Positions 7,749 through 16,979 of a DNA stretch of 41,606 nucleotides are shown here, in pieces; positions within the stretch are counted from its first letter, which is position 1, and each line of letters opens with the position of its first letter. Source of the DNA: Megamonas hypermegale (GTDB taxonomy: Bacteria; Bacillota; Negativicutes; Selenomonadales; Selenomonadaceae); assembly GCA_002314325.1 (NCBI GenBank), contig DCFC01000032.1:75396-117001 (forward strand), read 5' to 3'. The notes below the pieces were generated by a model that was not told where the DNA came from, ran no database searches, and was given only the letters and a program-made list of their open reading frames with translations. The translations under genes and the position numbers were made by a program.

Positions 7749-8368
7749 TATTTATCACCTCGGTCAAATAAATCTTCCAGAAGCGAAAACGCCTGTTCCA
7801 TGTCCGTTACGATGCGGTCGATACGCTGCACGAAATAGGCATGAATGGCGAGCGACAAAATGGCGACGCACAGCCCTGTTGCCGTAGCGATAAGCGCTTC
7901 GCCGACACCGCCGGTAATGGCGATGGCCTGTCCTTCCTGCAAATTGAAGATACTGAAAGCCGAAATCATGCCGACGATTGTGCCGAGCAGCCCGAGCAGC
8001 GGCGCCATCGTTACGATTACATTCAGATAGTACAGGCGCGCCCTGAATTTGGACAGGCTGATACCGGACTGAACTTCCAGAAAAGTGGACAGATTGATAT
8101 GCGTGGTGTTCATTTTGTTGAAGGCAAAGCTGATTAAAGACGCTAAATCGCCTTTAGTGTTTGCCGCCAAGTTTTTAGCCTCGTCGATTTTGTTGTTTAT
8201 CATCAGATGATAGAATTTTTCCGTGAATTTGCGGCCGGAGTCGGCTTTAGCAAAATAAAATAAGCGTTCCACACCTACCGTGATTACAAAAACGGAGCAC
8301 AGAAGCAGAATGTACATGACAAATCCGCCCTTGTGAAAATATTCAACGCCCTGCATTAACAGTTCCAT
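7748..8368 (-). CDS. exbB: ExbB/TolQ/MotA-family proton channel protein
   Basis: Proton-channel subunit that partners ExbD, 206 residues. Three hydrophobic segments are visible: near residues 16-36, about 115-140 (VTMAPLLGLLGTIVGMISAF, the family hallmark), and about 160-180 (GVGEALIATATGLCVAILSL). The large cytoplasmic loop between helices 1 and 2 is as expected. ATG at 8368 follows a GGAGG-type site. It forms a two-gene operon with exbD under its own promoter (8429-8457), separate from the riboswitch unit. An ExbB/TolQ distinction cannot be made from the sequence. Confidence 0.9.
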   Translation of the reverse strand: MELLMQGVEYFHKGGFVMYILLLCSVFVITVGVERLFYFAKADSGRKFTEKFYHLMINNKIDEAKNLAANTKGDLASLISFAFNKMNTTHINLSTFLEVQSGISLSKFRARLYYLNVIVTMAPLLGLLGTIVGMISAFSIFNLQEGQAIAITGGVGEALIATATGLCVAILSLAIHAYFVQRIDRIVTDMEQAFSLLEDLFDRGDK

Positions 8369-8428
8369 AAAAAATCCTCCTGCAAAAAGATTGTGTATTA
8401 TAATGTATATAGATTTCTCGATACGCTA

Positions 8429-8457
8429 ATCATAGTCTTATCGGGAAAAAATGTCAA
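8429..8457 (-). promoter_or_regulatory. Promoter of exbB-exbD
   Basis: On the minus strand a consensus -35 TTGACA (8452-8457) and a TATGAT -10 (8429-8434) are separated by exactly 17 bases, about 60 bases upstream of the exbB start. Confidence 0.75.
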
Positions 8458-8490
8458 TTTGAATATAATTTAAGCAAGGGAGATTGTTGT

Positions 8491-9111
8491 ATGATTAAGA
8501 CGAAAATAACGGTAGGACACAGCAATATAGCGGATTTTCTGCAAAAATACCAGAATGTGGAACATTTTCTCGCTTACTGCAAACAATGTCAAAATTATAA
8601 CAGTAAATGGTCCTGTCCGCCGCTGGCGGTAAATCCGCGAACGTATCTGGATGATTACAGCGAAATTTATTTAATCGGTCTGCAAATGTTTTACGATGAA
8701 GAAACGAAACGGCAGGTAAATACAAAAGAAAAAATCGTAGATTTTTCGGCTAAATTACTGCGAAAAATGAAAAATAAATTTTCGGATGAACTGCTCACTA
8801 TTGAAAAGGAATTTCCAAACACGGTTTCCTTTTCTTCCGGCGGCTGCGCATGGTGCTGTAAATGTACGCGCTCGTCCGGTCAGCCGTGCCGCAAACCGGA
8901 GAAGATGCGTTATTCACTTGACTCTTTCGGCATTGATTTGGGCAAAGTTACGGAAGAATTTCTGAATATAAAGCTTCTTTGGGGACTTGATAAACTGCCG
9001 GATTATCATACATTAATTCATGCGCTTGCCGTTAAAGATGATACGGACGGAGAGATTTTGCAGAAACGGTTGGAAAATTTATCTATTGAGGCTGAAACCG
9101 TTATATTATAA
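8491..9111 (+). CDS. DUF2284 predicted metal-binding protein
   Basis: 206 residues, cytoplasmic, no signal or membrane segment. Two cysteine clusters define the family: CKQCQNYNSKWSCPP (about residues 31-45) and GGCAWCCKCTRSSGQPC (about 118-134), the latter resembling an iron-sulfur or zinc ligand set. The biochemical function of DUF2284 proteins is not established. The start has GGGAG eight bases upstream. It stands alone on the plus strand and converges with ogt, the two stop codons being only two bases apart with no visible terminator between them. Confidence 0.85.
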   Translation: MIKTKITVGHSNIADFLQKYQNVEHFLAYCKQCQNYNSKWSCPPLAVNPRTYLDDYSEIYLIGLQMFYDEETKRQVNTKEKIVDFSAKLLRKMKNKFSDELLTIEKEFPNTVSFSSGGCAWCCKCTRSSGQPCRKPEKMRYSLDSFGIDLGKVTEEFLNIKLLWGLDKLPDYHTLIHALAVKDDTDGEILQKRLENLSIEAETVIL

Positions 9112-9113
9112 AG

Positions 9114-9638
9114 CTATATTTTTTTCGGCGAAAAGAATTTGTGCATATCCGCTTTCTCCAATTCGAGCAGGCGGATTTTTTTATTAATGCCACCGGCATA
9201 ACCGGTCAGACTGCCGCTTTTGCCAACGACGCGGTGGCAGGGAATGATGATGGAGATTTTATTGTGTCCCACTGCTCCGCCGACTGCCTGTGCCGACATA
9301 CGGGAGAGATTTTTCCGCTTGGCAAGATGGGCGGCGATGTCGCCGTAGGTAGTCGTCTGTCCGTAGGGAATTTGCAAAAGGATTTGCCATACCTCCTGTT
9401 GGAAGGCTGTGCCGGACGGATGAAGCGGCGGCGTAAAATCCGGCTGTTTGCCGCTGAAGTAAATATCGAGCCATCTTTTTGCTTCCGACAGAACAGGCGT
9501 ATTTGTTTCTGTACAATCATCAGCAAGTCCGGCCGCAAAATATTTCTGACATTCAAACCATGCGCCGGTAAGTCCGGTATCGTCGGCGGCGAGTAGCATA
9601 TTGCCCAGCGGTGAGGTGTAATGCGCTGTGTAAATCAT
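9114..9638 (-). CDS. ogt: Methylated-DNA--[protein]-cysteine S-methyltransferase
   Basis: Suicide repair protein that removes the alkyl group from O6-methylguanine. 174 residues. The acceptor Cys134 lies in the motif IIPCHRVV, preceded by VGHNKISI. The winged-helix DNA-binding part (FQQEVWQILLQIPYGQTTTYGDIA) precedes it at about residues 79-102. There is no Ada-type metal-binding N-terminus, so this is the Ogt/MGMT type. The start lies four bases after the alkA-like stop; with alkA and the MFS gene it forms a minus-strand group. Confidence 0.95.
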   Translation of the reverse strand: MIYTAHYTSPLGNMLLAADDTGLTGAWFECQKYFAAGLADDCTETNTPVLSEAKRWLDIYFSGKQPDFTPPLHPSGTAFQQEVWQILLQIPYGQTTTYGDIAAHLAKRKNLSRMSAQAVGGAVGHNKISIIIPCHRVVGKSGSLTGYAGGINKKIRLLELEKADMHKFFSPKKI

Positions 9639-9642
9639 GAAA

Positions 9643-10293
9643 TCACTTCTTCCTGTTTTTTGTTTTCGGTGCGTAATCCTTCATGCCTTCAATAGCGCCG
9701 CCAGCCACCGCCCAGAGATACAAGCTGGCGACACTGCCGTACGGGGAAAAGCGGCGGCGGTATTTTTCAAACAGTTTGCGCGTGATTTGGCGGTGATGGT
9801 ACGTCATGCGCAGACCGCGCTGCACGGCTAAATCGTCAAAGCTGAATACGTTCGGCCGCTCCAGACAGAACAGCAAAATCATTTCCGCTGTCCATACGCC
9901 GATGCCTTTTAGTGAGCAAAGCTCTTCAATAGCTGCTTCATCTGATTTAGAGCGGATTTTTTCCAAATCAAATTCGCCGCTGTGAACCTTGCGGGCAAAG
10001 TCGGTTATATAGGCAATTTTGCGGGAGGAAATGCCGCAGGCGCGCAGTTTCTCCTCGCCGGCATTTAAAATATGCTCCGCATTGACTATAGTTAAAGTAT
10101 CCTGCAGTCTCTGCCAGATAGTTGCCTGCGCCTTATTGGAAATCTGCTGACCGACGATATGATGAACGACGGAGGAGAATAAATCCGTATCCACTTCCCG
10201 TTTTATATAGCCGATTTTGTCGATTACTGCAGCTAGAATTTTGTCTTTCTGTTTTAAATAATTTATTTCCGTTTCACCGTAGTGAAAATACAT
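9643..10293 (-). CDS. DNA-3-methyladenine glycosylase II-like (HhH-GPD)
   Basis: Base-excision glycosylase that removes alkylated purines, 216 residues. The helix-hairpin-helix LKGIGVWTAEM lies at residues 128-138 and the conserved catalytic aspartate follows in FSFDDLAVQRG (Asp153 or Asp154). SSVVHHIVGQQIS near residues 40-52 is typical of the AlkA-type HhH-GPD fold. It is shorter than E. coli AlkA because the extra N-terminal domain is absent, as in many Firmicutes and archaeal versions. Next to ogt it makes a compact alkylation-repair pair. Confidence 0.92.
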   Translation of the reverse strand: MYFHYGETEINYLKQKDKILAAVIDKIGYIKREVDTDLFSSVVHHIVGQQISNKAQATIWQRLQDTLTIVNAEHILNAGEEKLRACGISSRKIAYITDFARKVHSGEFDLEKIRSKSDEAAIEELCSLKGIGVWTAEMILLFCLERPNVFSFDDLAVQRGLRMTYHHRQITRKLFEKYRRRFSPYGSVASLYLWAVAGGAIEGMKDYAPKTKNRKK

Positions 10294-10308
10294 ATAATCA
10301 CCTCTGAT

Positions 10309-11481
10309 TTATTTTTGAATAAACTGTTTTGGTGTCGGTATAAGAAAGGCGAAAATCGCGCCGAAGATGGCGGCTATCCAAAGAACCTGTAGAGCTGCCG
10401 TCAGTCCCCACGTATCTGCACCCCAGCCGACGAGCGGTGAAAACAGTCCGCCCATGGTGGTGCTGAGCCCGAGTGTTACGCCGGAGGCGAAACCAACGTT
10501 TTTGCCGAGAAATGTCTGACCGAGTACGACAATCGGGCTGTACGGTGCAAAGAGCGAAAAGGCTACGGGGATTAAAAGAACTGTCGACAGCCATAAATTC
10601 GTACTGTTGGCAAAAAACAGCATGGTGGGTATCATGATTAGAAAAGACGCGCGCATTATGCGGATGAAGCCGAACCGGTCGGCCATTATGCCGCCGATAA
10701 AGGTGATGACGGCGCCGAGAAAAAAGAGAATGGACAGAGCAAGACTTCCCTGCGACGGCGAAGCATTCAAAACGTGTATCCAGTAAATTGGAATAAATGT
10801 GTTGCAGACGGTAAAGCCGATGGAACGGACGAAAATAACGACGGTCAGTTTGCCGAATGATTTCCAGTCGTTGCGTTTTTCGGCTTGTGAGTGGGTTTTT
10901 ATCTCTTCGATATCGGCCGTTTCTATCTGTTTGAGGATTTTCGGCATGAAATAGTAGAGCAGAGCGGCAAAAACGATATTGATGATACCGAAAATGACTA
11001 AGCCGTAAATATGAAAAGCGTAGGCACAGAAACCGGCGACGATAGGGCCGACGGCAAAACCGGCATTACCGCCGACGGAAAAGCTGCCCAGAGCTTGTCC
11101 TTTCAGTTTTCCGGAAATTTTGTTGACGGCGCGCGCCGCTTCCGGATGGTAAATGGAAGAGCCGAAGCCGCAGAACATACAGCAGAGAAATATCAGCCAG
11201 TAGTTATCCGTGAAACCGAGCAGTGTAATGCAGATACCGCAAAGCAGCGGTCCGAGCGGGATGAACCACGGTTTGGATATTTTGTCGGAATAGTAGCCGA
11301 AAATGGGCTGCGAGACGGACGACAATAGCATATTGGCAAAAATGAGCGTCGCCGCGTCCTGATAATTCAGATTGTACGTAGCGATAAAATACGGCAAAAG
11401 GGCAGGGATAGCGCCCTGCGCCCAGTCCACCGCAAAATGCCCCATGGTGAACAGATATACGTAGGGATTTAATTTTTTCAT
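10309..11481 (-). CDS. MFS exporter, fosmidomycin resistance (Fsr) family
   Basis: Twelve-helix major facilitator protein, 390 residues. The N-terminal pattern (LFTMGHFAVDWAQGAIPALLPYF), the FGYYSDK loop between helices 2 and 3, and FGSSIYHPEAARAV followed by GKLKGQALGSFSVGGNAGFAVGP match the fosmidomycin-resistance protein family. Known members export fosmidomycin or related compounds, but the natural substrate here is unknown. The reading frame ends 15 bases before the AlkA-like gene, so all three may share a transcript. Confidence 0.88.
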   Translation of the reverse strand: MKKLNPYVYLFTMGHFAVDWAQGAIPALLPYFIATYNLNYQDAATLIFANMLLSSVSQPIFGYYSDKISKPWFIPLGPLLCGICITLLGFTDNYWLIFLCCMFCGFGSSIYHPEAARAVNKISGKLKGQALGSFSVGGNAGFAVGPIVAGFCAYAFHIYGLVIFGIINIVFAALLYYFMPKILKQIETADIEEIKTHSQAEKRNDWKSFGKLTVVIFVRSIGFTVCNTFIPIYWIHVLNASPSQGSLALSILFFLGAVITFIGGIMADRFGFIRIMRASFLIMIPTMLFFANSTNLWLSTVLLIPVAFSLFAPYSPIVVLGQTFLGKNVGFASGVTLGLSTTMGGLFSPLVGWGADTWGLTAALQVLWIAAIFGAIFAFLIPTPKQFIQK

Positions 11482-11552
11482 GATAAGACCTTCTTAATAT
11501 AAAATTCGATACTACGATTTTATCACAGATTAATGAGGCTATAAATGCAAAA

Positions 11553-11585
11553 ACAGCGTACAATCTGAAAGAGATTGTACGCTGT
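11553..11585 (-). terminator. Intrinsic terminator downstream of araA
   Basis: A perfect 14-bp stem (11553-11566 with 11572-11585) with a GAAAG loop is followed on the minus strand by five T residues. It lies 78 bases after the araA stop. A weaker CCCCTTA/TAAGGG hairpin lies closer to the gene near 11605-11630. Confidence 0.85.
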
Positions 11586-11662
11586 AGTTTTAAAAAGAAA
11601 CTTTCCCCCTTAGTAGTTAAGGGAAATATGGATTTATGGGGGAAAGAGAGAGAGTTAGCATG

Positions 11663-13147
11663 TTATTTCAATTTCCAAGCGATATCGGAAAGGAATAACT
11701 GGTCTTTGAAAGCATCGAGGTCGAGGTCTTTCGTGATATGAACGAATTCAATGCCCATGATGTTTGCCCAGTCGCGGAGCTGTTCAGCCGTTACAGTGTA
11801 GCTGATTACGCAGTGATGTGCGCCGCCTGCCAAAATCCATGCTTCAGCCGATTTTTCCAGGCAAGGAAGCGGTTTCCACATAACGCGGGCAACAGGGAGG
11901 TTCGGCATAGGCATAATCGGTTTAACGCATTCAACATCGTTTACGATAAGGCGCATTCTGCCGCCCATGTCGATTAATGTAGCGACAATGGCATTGCCTG
12001 CTTTGCCTTCGAATACGAGACGGGCCGGAGCATCTTTGCCGCCGATGCCGAGTTCATGCACTTCGATTTTCGGTTTGCCTGCAGCAACGCTCGGGCATAC
12101 TTCGAGCATATGCGCACCGAGATTGTAGCTGTCCTGACCGTCTTTGCCGAAATGGTAAGTGTAGTCTTCCATGAGAGCCGTACCTTCATCAATGCCCTGA
12201 GCCATTGTTTTCATAACGGCAGTGAGGCAGGAAATTTTCCAGTCGCCTTCCGGACCGAAGCCGTAGCCCTGAGCCGTCAAATCCTGCGTTGCAAGACCAG
12301 GGAGCTGGTCCATGCCGTAGAGGTCTTCGAATGTATTTACGAAACCGTCAGCATTGTTGTCTTCGAGGAATTTCTTGATGCCGACTTCCATTTTTGCCTG
12401 ATAGCGGACGGATGCGATATTGTCCGTGTTCATTTCGTATTTTGCTTCATATTCTTTTACCTGAGCGTCGATTTCTGCTTCCGTTACAGCGTTGATATAC
12501 TGTACGAGGTCGCCGACAGCCCATGTATTTACGGACCAGCCGAATTTGATTTCAGCTTCAACTTTGTCGCCTTCCGTTACGGCAACGTTGCGCATGTTAT
12601 CGCCGAAGCGAACAACTTTCAGTGTACGGCTGGCGATAACGCCGATAGCAGTGCGCATCCAGCTGGCGATTTTGCTCTGAACGGCATCAGTTTCCCAGTA
12701 GCCGACAACGACTTTGCGGGCAAGACGCATACGTGTGCCGATGAAGCCGTGTTCGCGGTCGCCGTGTGCGGACTGATTGAGGTTCATGAAGTCCATGTCG
12801 ATTGCTTCGTTCGGAATTTCCTGATTGAACTGAGTGTGCAGATGCAGATACGGTTTCTGCAGTTTGGAAAGACCGCGTATCCACATTTTGGACGGGGAGA
12901 ATGTGTGCATCCACGTGATGATGCCGGCGCAAGTGTCATCGTAGTTGGCGTCCATTACAAATCTGTCGATAACTTCAGCCGTAGTACCTACAGCTTTAAA
13001 TTCGATTTTTGCAGGCAGTTTGCCGGAGGCGTTGAGCCCGTCGACCATTTTTCTAGCGTCGTCTTCAACAGCTTTTAAAGCTTCCGGACCGTAGAGAAAC
13101 TGGCTGCCTACGATAAACCAAAATTTGTAGTCTTGCAATTTTTTCAT
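11663..13147 (-). CDS. araA: L-arabinose isomerase
   Basis: Converts L-arabinose to L-ribulose, the first step of bacterial arabinose catabolism. 494 residues with ATG at 13147; a TTG three codons upstream abuts the AGAAAGAAG site, so the ATG with nine-base spacing is preferred. Catalytic and metal-binding residues are intact: Glu300 (FGPEGDWK), Glu327 (LMEDYTYHF), His346 (GAHMLEV) and His445 (GGAHHCV), matching E. coli E306, E333, H350 and H450. It is divergent from a sugar symporter and close to araR. No araB or araD homologue is in the window, so ribulokinase and the epimerase must be elsewhere. Confidence 0.97.
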   Translation of the reverse strand: MKKLQDYKFWFIVGSQFLYGPEALKAVEDDARKMVDGLNASGKLPAKIEFKAVGTTAEVIDRFVMDANYDDTCAGIITWMHTFSPSKMWIRGLSKLQKPYLHLHTQFNQEIPNEAIDMDFMNLNQSAHGDREHGFIGTRMRLARKVVVGYWETDAVQSKIASWMRTAIGVIASRTLKVVRFGDNMRNVAVTEGDKVEAEIKFGWSVNTWAVGDLVQYINAVTEAEIDAQVKEYEAKYEMNTDNIASVRYQAKMEVGIKKFLEDNNADGFVNTFEDLYGMDQLPGLATQDLTAQGYGFGPEGDWKISCLTAVMKTMAQGIDEGTALMEDYTYHFGKDGQDSYNLGAHMLEVCPSVAAGKPKIEVHELGIGGKDAPARLVFEGKAGNAIVATLIDMGGRMRLIVNDVECVKPIMPMPNLPVARVMWKPLPCLEKSAEAWILAGGAHHCVISYTVTAEQLRDWANIMGIEFVHITKDLDLDAFKDQLFLSDIAWKLK

Positions 13148-13265
13148 GAAAAACAACTTCTTTCTTAAATATATTTTATCTTATCTTAAAAACAACTTTA
13201 ATAATATAAATCATGTACTGCAAATATAAATATTGAAATTTGTATGAAAATTTATATTTATATAT

Positions 13266-13313
13266 GTCATACAACATGATTTTATTATAACACACGTGTT
13301 GTACAAATTTCAA
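13266..13313 (-). promoter_or_regulatory. araA promoter with two AraR-like half-sites
   Basis: On the minus strand TTGAAA (13308-13313) and a consensus TATAAT (13284-13289) are 18 bases apart. Two TACAAC-type motifs overlap it: ATTTGTACAACACG within the spacer (minus strand, about 13294-13308), whose ATTTGTAC half matches the Bacillus AraR half-site, and GTCATACAACATGAT (13266-13280) just past the -10. A repressor bound there would block initiation. Confidence 0.65.
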
Positions 13314-13472
13314 CAGAATAAATGAAAAAAATTAAAAATTATGCTGGCAGATATTGAAGCATTTAAGTGTATATGATTGAAAACAATATGGATATCATCG
13401 TATTTTCATTATATATAAACAACGCAGACGAAATAATTTTGAAAAAAGTTAAAAAGTCCATAAAAATACCTA

Positions 13473-13557
13473 TTGTCAAATATTCGGTAATGTAGTACAA
13501 TAATCCACGTAAAGATATCATACAACTTTTAGCAAAAACTAATAAAAGTATGATATA
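13473..13557 (+). promoter_or_regulatory. Promoter and operator of the sugar symporter gene
   Basis: TTGTCA (13473-13478) and TACAAT (13496-13501) are separated by 17 bases. Just downstream, ATCATACAACTTTT (13517-13530) matches operator-like motifs at the araA and ABC-transporter promoters. A partial inverted copy (AAAAGTATGATAT, 13545-13557) follows, giving a dyad over the early transcribed region. The leader up to 13613 has no other feature I can support. Confidence 0.6.
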
Positions 13558-13613
13558 TTAATTGTCAGTTAATTCTAATATGTACAATTTAAGTGAAAAG
13601 GTAGGTTTTTTTA

Positions 13614-15017
13614 ATGTCCACAGCTATCAACACGGAAGCGCTTCAGCAAAGTAAGCGTATGCGCAAATTAGTATCTGTTGCAGCCGGCATGGCTGGTCTT
13701 CTCTTCGGTCTGGATATCGGGGTAATCGCCGGTGCGTTGCCGTTTATCACTGACCAGCTGCAGCTCACAAGTCAGATGCAGGAATGGATTGTAAGCTCCA
13801 TGATGTTCGGGGCGGCTATCGGTTCGGTTATCACTTTATGGATTTCTTCCAAATTAGGCCGTAAAAAATCCATTTTGACGGCAGGTCTTTTATTCATCAT
13901 CGGTTGTTTCGGTTCTTCTTTTGCTCCTAATTATGAAATTTTACTTGTATCCCGTATCGTTTTAGGTTTCTCCATCGGGGTTGCCTCTTATGTTGCGCCG
14001 CTGTATCTGTCGGAAATGAGTGAAAAGGAACATCGCGGCCGTTTGATTTCCATGTATCAGCTCATGATTAACTTCGGTATCGTTATTGCATTTATCTCTG
14101 ATACATTGCTTGCTCCGACGGAAAGCTGGCGACTCATGCTCGGTATTATCAGTATTCCTGCTTTCCTGCTCGTACTTGCCGTATCCAAACTGCCGGACAG
14201 CCCGCGCTGGCTCGCATCCAAAGGTTTTACGCAGGAAGCGCATAAGGTATTGAACGTACTGCGCGGCAGCAAGGATAAAGCGCAGGAAGAACTTCAGGAC
14301 ATCACGGACAGCCTGAAAGTTAAACAGGCAGGTTTTTCACTGTTCAAAGCGAATAAAAATGTGCGCCGCGTTGTATTCCTCGGTATGTTCCTGCAATTCA
14401 TGCAGCAGTTTACCGGACAGAACATCATCATGTACTATGCTCCGAAAATTTTCAGCCTGGCTGGTTTTGAAAGTCATACCGACCAGATGTTTGCAACTAT
14501 TTTAGACGGTATGACATTCGTTGTGTTCACTTGGATTTCCATGCAGTTCATTGATAAAACGGGCCGTAAAATCGCTCTTAAAATCGGTTTCGGTATTATG
14601 GCATTCGCTCTTATCGTTCTCGGCTGGTGTCTCATGCAGTTTGAAGGCGGCAACACGGCGCAGTGGATTTCCTATACGGCTGTAGGCATGACGATTTTGT
14701 CCATCGCCGGTTATGCGATGAGCGCAGCGCCTGTTATCTGGATTTTGTGTTCGGAAATTCAGCCGCTTAAGAGCCGTGACTTCGGTATTGCATGTTCCAC
14801 AACGACAAACTGGGTATCCAATATGATTATCGGTGCTACGTTCCTTTCGCTTCTCGAAGGCATCGGTTCGGCTCAGACTTTCTGGTTATACGGTATCTTA
14901 AACGTCATCTTCATTTTCTGCACAATCTACATTGTTCCGGAAACGAAAGGCGTTTCACTGGAAAAAATCGAAAGCAACCTCATGGAAGGCAAAAAACTCC
15001 GCAATATCGGTTGCTGA
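13614..15017 (+). CDS. Sugar porter family MFS symporter (AraE/GalP-like)
   Basis: Proton-coupled sugar uptake protein of the MFS sugar porter family, 467 residues, twelve helices. Family signatures are present: [15 protein letters not shown] in helix 1, SSKLGRKKS in the loop after helix 2, [10 protein letters not shown] at the start of the central loop (P-E/D-SPR), [14 protein letters not shown] in helix 7 and [13 protein letters not shown] at the C-terminus. It is divergent from araA and shares the intergenic operators, so L-arabinose is the likely substrate; galactose or xylose cannot be excluded. RBS: AAAGGTAGG lies about 14 bases upstream of ATG, which is somewhat far. Confidence 0.9.
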   Translation: MSTAINTEALQQSKRMRKLVSVAAGMAGLLFGLDIGVIAGALPFITDQLQLTSQMQEWIVSSMMFGAAIGSVITLWISSKLGRKKSILTAGLLFIIGCFGSSFAPNYEILLVSRIVLGFSIGVASYVAPLYLSEMSEKEHRGRLISMYQLMINFGIVIAFISDTLLAPTESWRLMLGIISIPAFLLVLAVSKLPDSPRWLASKGFTQEAHKVLNVLRGSKDKAQEELQDITDSLKVKQAGFSLFKANKNVRRVVFLGMFLQFMQQFTGQNIIMYYAPKIFSLAGFESHTDQMFATILDGMTFVVFTWISMQFIDKTGRKIALKIGFGIMAFALIVLGWCLMQFEGGNTAQWISYTAVGMTILSIAGYAMSAAPVIWILCSEIQPLKSRDFGIACSTTTNWVSNMIIGATFLSLLEGIGSAQTFWLYGILNVIFIFCTIYIVPETKGVSLEKIESNLMEGKKLRNIGC

Positions 15018-15057
15018 TATCAGATAGAATAGAAATGAATTTTGGGAGGATAAAATC

Positions 15058-15636
15058 ATGTTAATTACAATAGGTCGTCAGTACGGTGCAGGCGGTCGCG
15101 AAGTTGCCGAACTTCTGGCAAAAGAACTGCAGCTGCCGCTGTATGACAGAAAACTTGTAGCTATTATCGCTGAACATTTGGAAAAAGGCTGCAAACTGGA
15201 AGAACTTAATTTGACGTATGCTAATCTGTACGGTGATGAATCTCCGTATGAACATATTTTCGACAACATTTTGCAAAACGACGATATGTTCATGTACCGC
15301 CCGCAGGCTAAAGCCATTCAGGCGCTGGCAGAACAGAAAGGCTCAGGGATTTTCATCGGACGCTGTGCCAATTACATTTTAGAAGACTATAAAGCTTTTT
15401 CGTTCTTCATTGTAGCTGATGATGATTTTCGCAAAACGCGCGGTCAGCTCGTTTATCATAAATCTCTGGATGAACTGAAAAAAGAAGATAAAAAACGCGC
15501 TTCTTATTACAATTATTATACAAGCCTTAATTGGGGCGATGCTCAGGATTACGACTTAGTAATCAATACAGGCAAGACAGGTATCGAAGGTGCTGCAAAA
15601 ATCATAAAAGATTATGTCATGAGCCGCTCCAATTAA
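15058..15636 (+). CDS. Cytidylate kinase-like family protein
   Basis: 192 residues, P-loop nucleotide kinase fold. The N-terminal LITIGRQYGAGGREVAELLA supplies the phosphate-binding loop at about residues 6-13, and GSGIFIGRCANYIL at about 97-110 is a second family hallmark. Such proteins (Pfam cytidylate kinase-like) are common in Firmicutes, and their substrate is not established. GGGAGG sits about eight bases upstream. It lies 40 bases after the sugar symporter and before a strong terminator, so it is probably co-transcribed with it. A role in pentose or nucleotide phosphorylation would be speculation. Confidence 0.85.
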   Translation: MLITIGRQYGAGGREVAELLAKELQLPLYDRKLVAIIAEHLEKGCKLEELNLTYANLYGDESPYEHIFDNILQNDDMFMYRPQAKAIQALAEQKGSGIFIGRCANYILEDYKAFSFFIVADDDFRKTRGQLVYHKSLDELKKEDKKRASYYNYYTSLNWGDAQDYDLVINTGKTGIEGAAKIIKDYVMSRSN

Positions 15637-15640
15637 ATAA

Positions 15641-15675
15641 AAAAACCCGCGGTACTGCTACTACTGCGGGTTTTT
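15641..15675. terminator. Bidirectional terminator between kinase-like gene and araR
   Basis: AAAAACCCGC (15641-15650) pairs with GCGGGTTTTT (15666-15675). It serves the plus-strand transcript and also the convergent araR, whose stop lies at 15683. Confidence 0.9.
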
Positions 15676-15682
15676 CCTTTTG

Positions 15683-16768
15683 TTAAATTGTCTTAACAGA
15701 ATCGCGTTCTATTAATTTAGGCGGGAATTTTATACTGGCATTGAAATTCGGATTGTCCAAAAGTTTTAAAAGCTGAACAGCTACGATTTTTCCCAATTCC
15801 TGTTTCGGATGTGCAAAAGTGGTAAGGCCGATTGTAGACTCGAGAGCCAAATCATCGAAACTGATGATGGAAATATCATCAGGTATTTTTTTGCCTGCTT
15901 TGTACAATATATCAATGAGGGTTTTTGCCATTTCATCGTTATAACAAACCAGTGCCGTAGCATCGCCTATGCGGTCGAGAATTTCCGTATCTAAGTTGCC
16001 GTTGCGGATTAGTTTAATATCTTCTGTCGTATACCAGTACATGTTTCGTTCAGAAGCCAGTAAATCGTGATGCTTCAAGGCGTTGATTACGCCGGAATAT
16101 CGTAGCTGTCCCTGCATATCGTCGGATTTGAATATACCGGCGATATTTTTATGTCCGTGCTTTATTAGATATTCAGCAGCTGACTGACCCAGTAAATAGT
16201 CATCCATGCGGATGCTCGGGATACCCATCAGCGGATTGGTATCGGCATGAACGAAAATGCAGGGAATACCGAGAGCTTTTATTTTCTGGTAGAAATCGGT
16301 ATTGATATACGGTATACCGCTTTTGGATGGTTCGATTATCAGTCCGTCGATATTGTTTTTTATCATGCTGTCTAAGATATACGCTTCTTTTTCCACTCTG
16401 TTGTAAGTGAAGGCAAGCTGCATGAAATAACCGTTTTTCGTCAGGACACGTTCTATTCCTTTGACAATGCTAGGGAAAATGTAATCGTCCAGATATGTCA
16501 GCACTACGCCGATATTGCGGGAAGAACTTTTTTTGACCGAATTTGAAGTTGCGGATACATACGTACCGCTGCCGCGGCGCCGTTCCAAAAGTCCTTCACT
16601 TTCCAGCACGCTCGTCGCCTGGCGCACGGTCTGGCGGCTTATGGAGAATTTTTTGCCGAGCTCGTTTTCCGACGGCAGGCGCATACCGATAGTAAATTCG
16701 CCGCTTAAAATCTGTTCTCTAATCCAGTTCATCAGGTCTGTATATTTTGGTGTATCTGCGGAAGCCAT
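15683..16768 (-). CDS. araR: Arabinose-type repressor, GntR/LacI hybrid
   Basis: Transcription factor of 361 residues with the AraR architecture. A GntR winged helix (about residues 8-75: MRLPSENELGKKFSISRQTVRQA, ending GLLERRRGSGTYV) is joined to a LacI/periplasmic-binding-protein sensor domain (NIGVVLTYLDDYIFPSIVKGIE onward). In Bacillus AraR L-arabinose binding releases DNA. Flanking arabinose genes on both sides support the same role. Likely targets are the TACAAC-type sites near 13266-13308, 13517-13530, 22178-22192 and 22405-22421. AGGAGG lies seven bases upstream of the ATG. An ATACAAGTACATG sequence at 16863-16875 in its own upstream region may allow autoregulation. Confidence 0.9.
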   Translation of the reverse strand: MASADTPKYTDLMNWIREQILSGEFTIGMRLPSENELGKKFSISRQTVRQATSVLESEGLLERRRGSGTYVSATSNSVKKSSSRNIGVVLTYLDDYIFPSIVKGIERVLTKNGYFMQLAFTYNRVEKEAYILDSMIKNNIDGLIIEPSKSGIPYINTDFYQKIKALGIPCIFVHADTNPLMGIPSIRMDDYLLGQSAAEYLIKHGHKNIAGIFKSDDMQGQLRYSGVINALKHHDLLASERNMYWYTTEDIKLIRNGNLDTEILDRIGDATALVCYNDEMAKTLIDILYKAGKKIPDDISIISFDDLALESTIGLTTFAHPKQELGKIVAVQLLKLLDNPNFNASIKFPPKLIERDSVKTI

Positions 16769-16915
16769 TTACATCCTCCTTTCTGTTTGAAATAATATTG
16801 TTCAATTAATATTGCTGATTGAGCAAACAACTTATATTAGTTTATCAAATAATGAATATATAATACAAGTACATGTTATAAGTATTATTTGCTGTTTTGA
16901 AACAATATTAACGAA

Positions 16916-16954
16916 AAAAGGAGGAATACTGCCGACTGACAATATTCCTCCTTT
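16916..16954 (-). terminator. Terminator of the furanose ABC/dhaM operon
   Basis: A 13-bp stem (16916-16928 with 16942-16954) is followed by a T run on the minus strand, 26 bases past the dhaM stop. Confidence 0.87.
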
Positions 16955-16979
16955 TGTAATCGTATAATTATTTAAGCAT

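Noticed and set aside
12056..13078. 340-residue open frame on the plus strand
   Set aside because: It lies wholly antisense inside araA, has no ribosome binding site and has the cysteine/phenylalanine-rich composition of a shadow frame.
13148..13156. TTG start for araA three codons upstream
   Set aside because: It touches the AGAAAGAAG binding site with no spacing; the ATG at 13147 has normal spacing and matches the family N-terminus.
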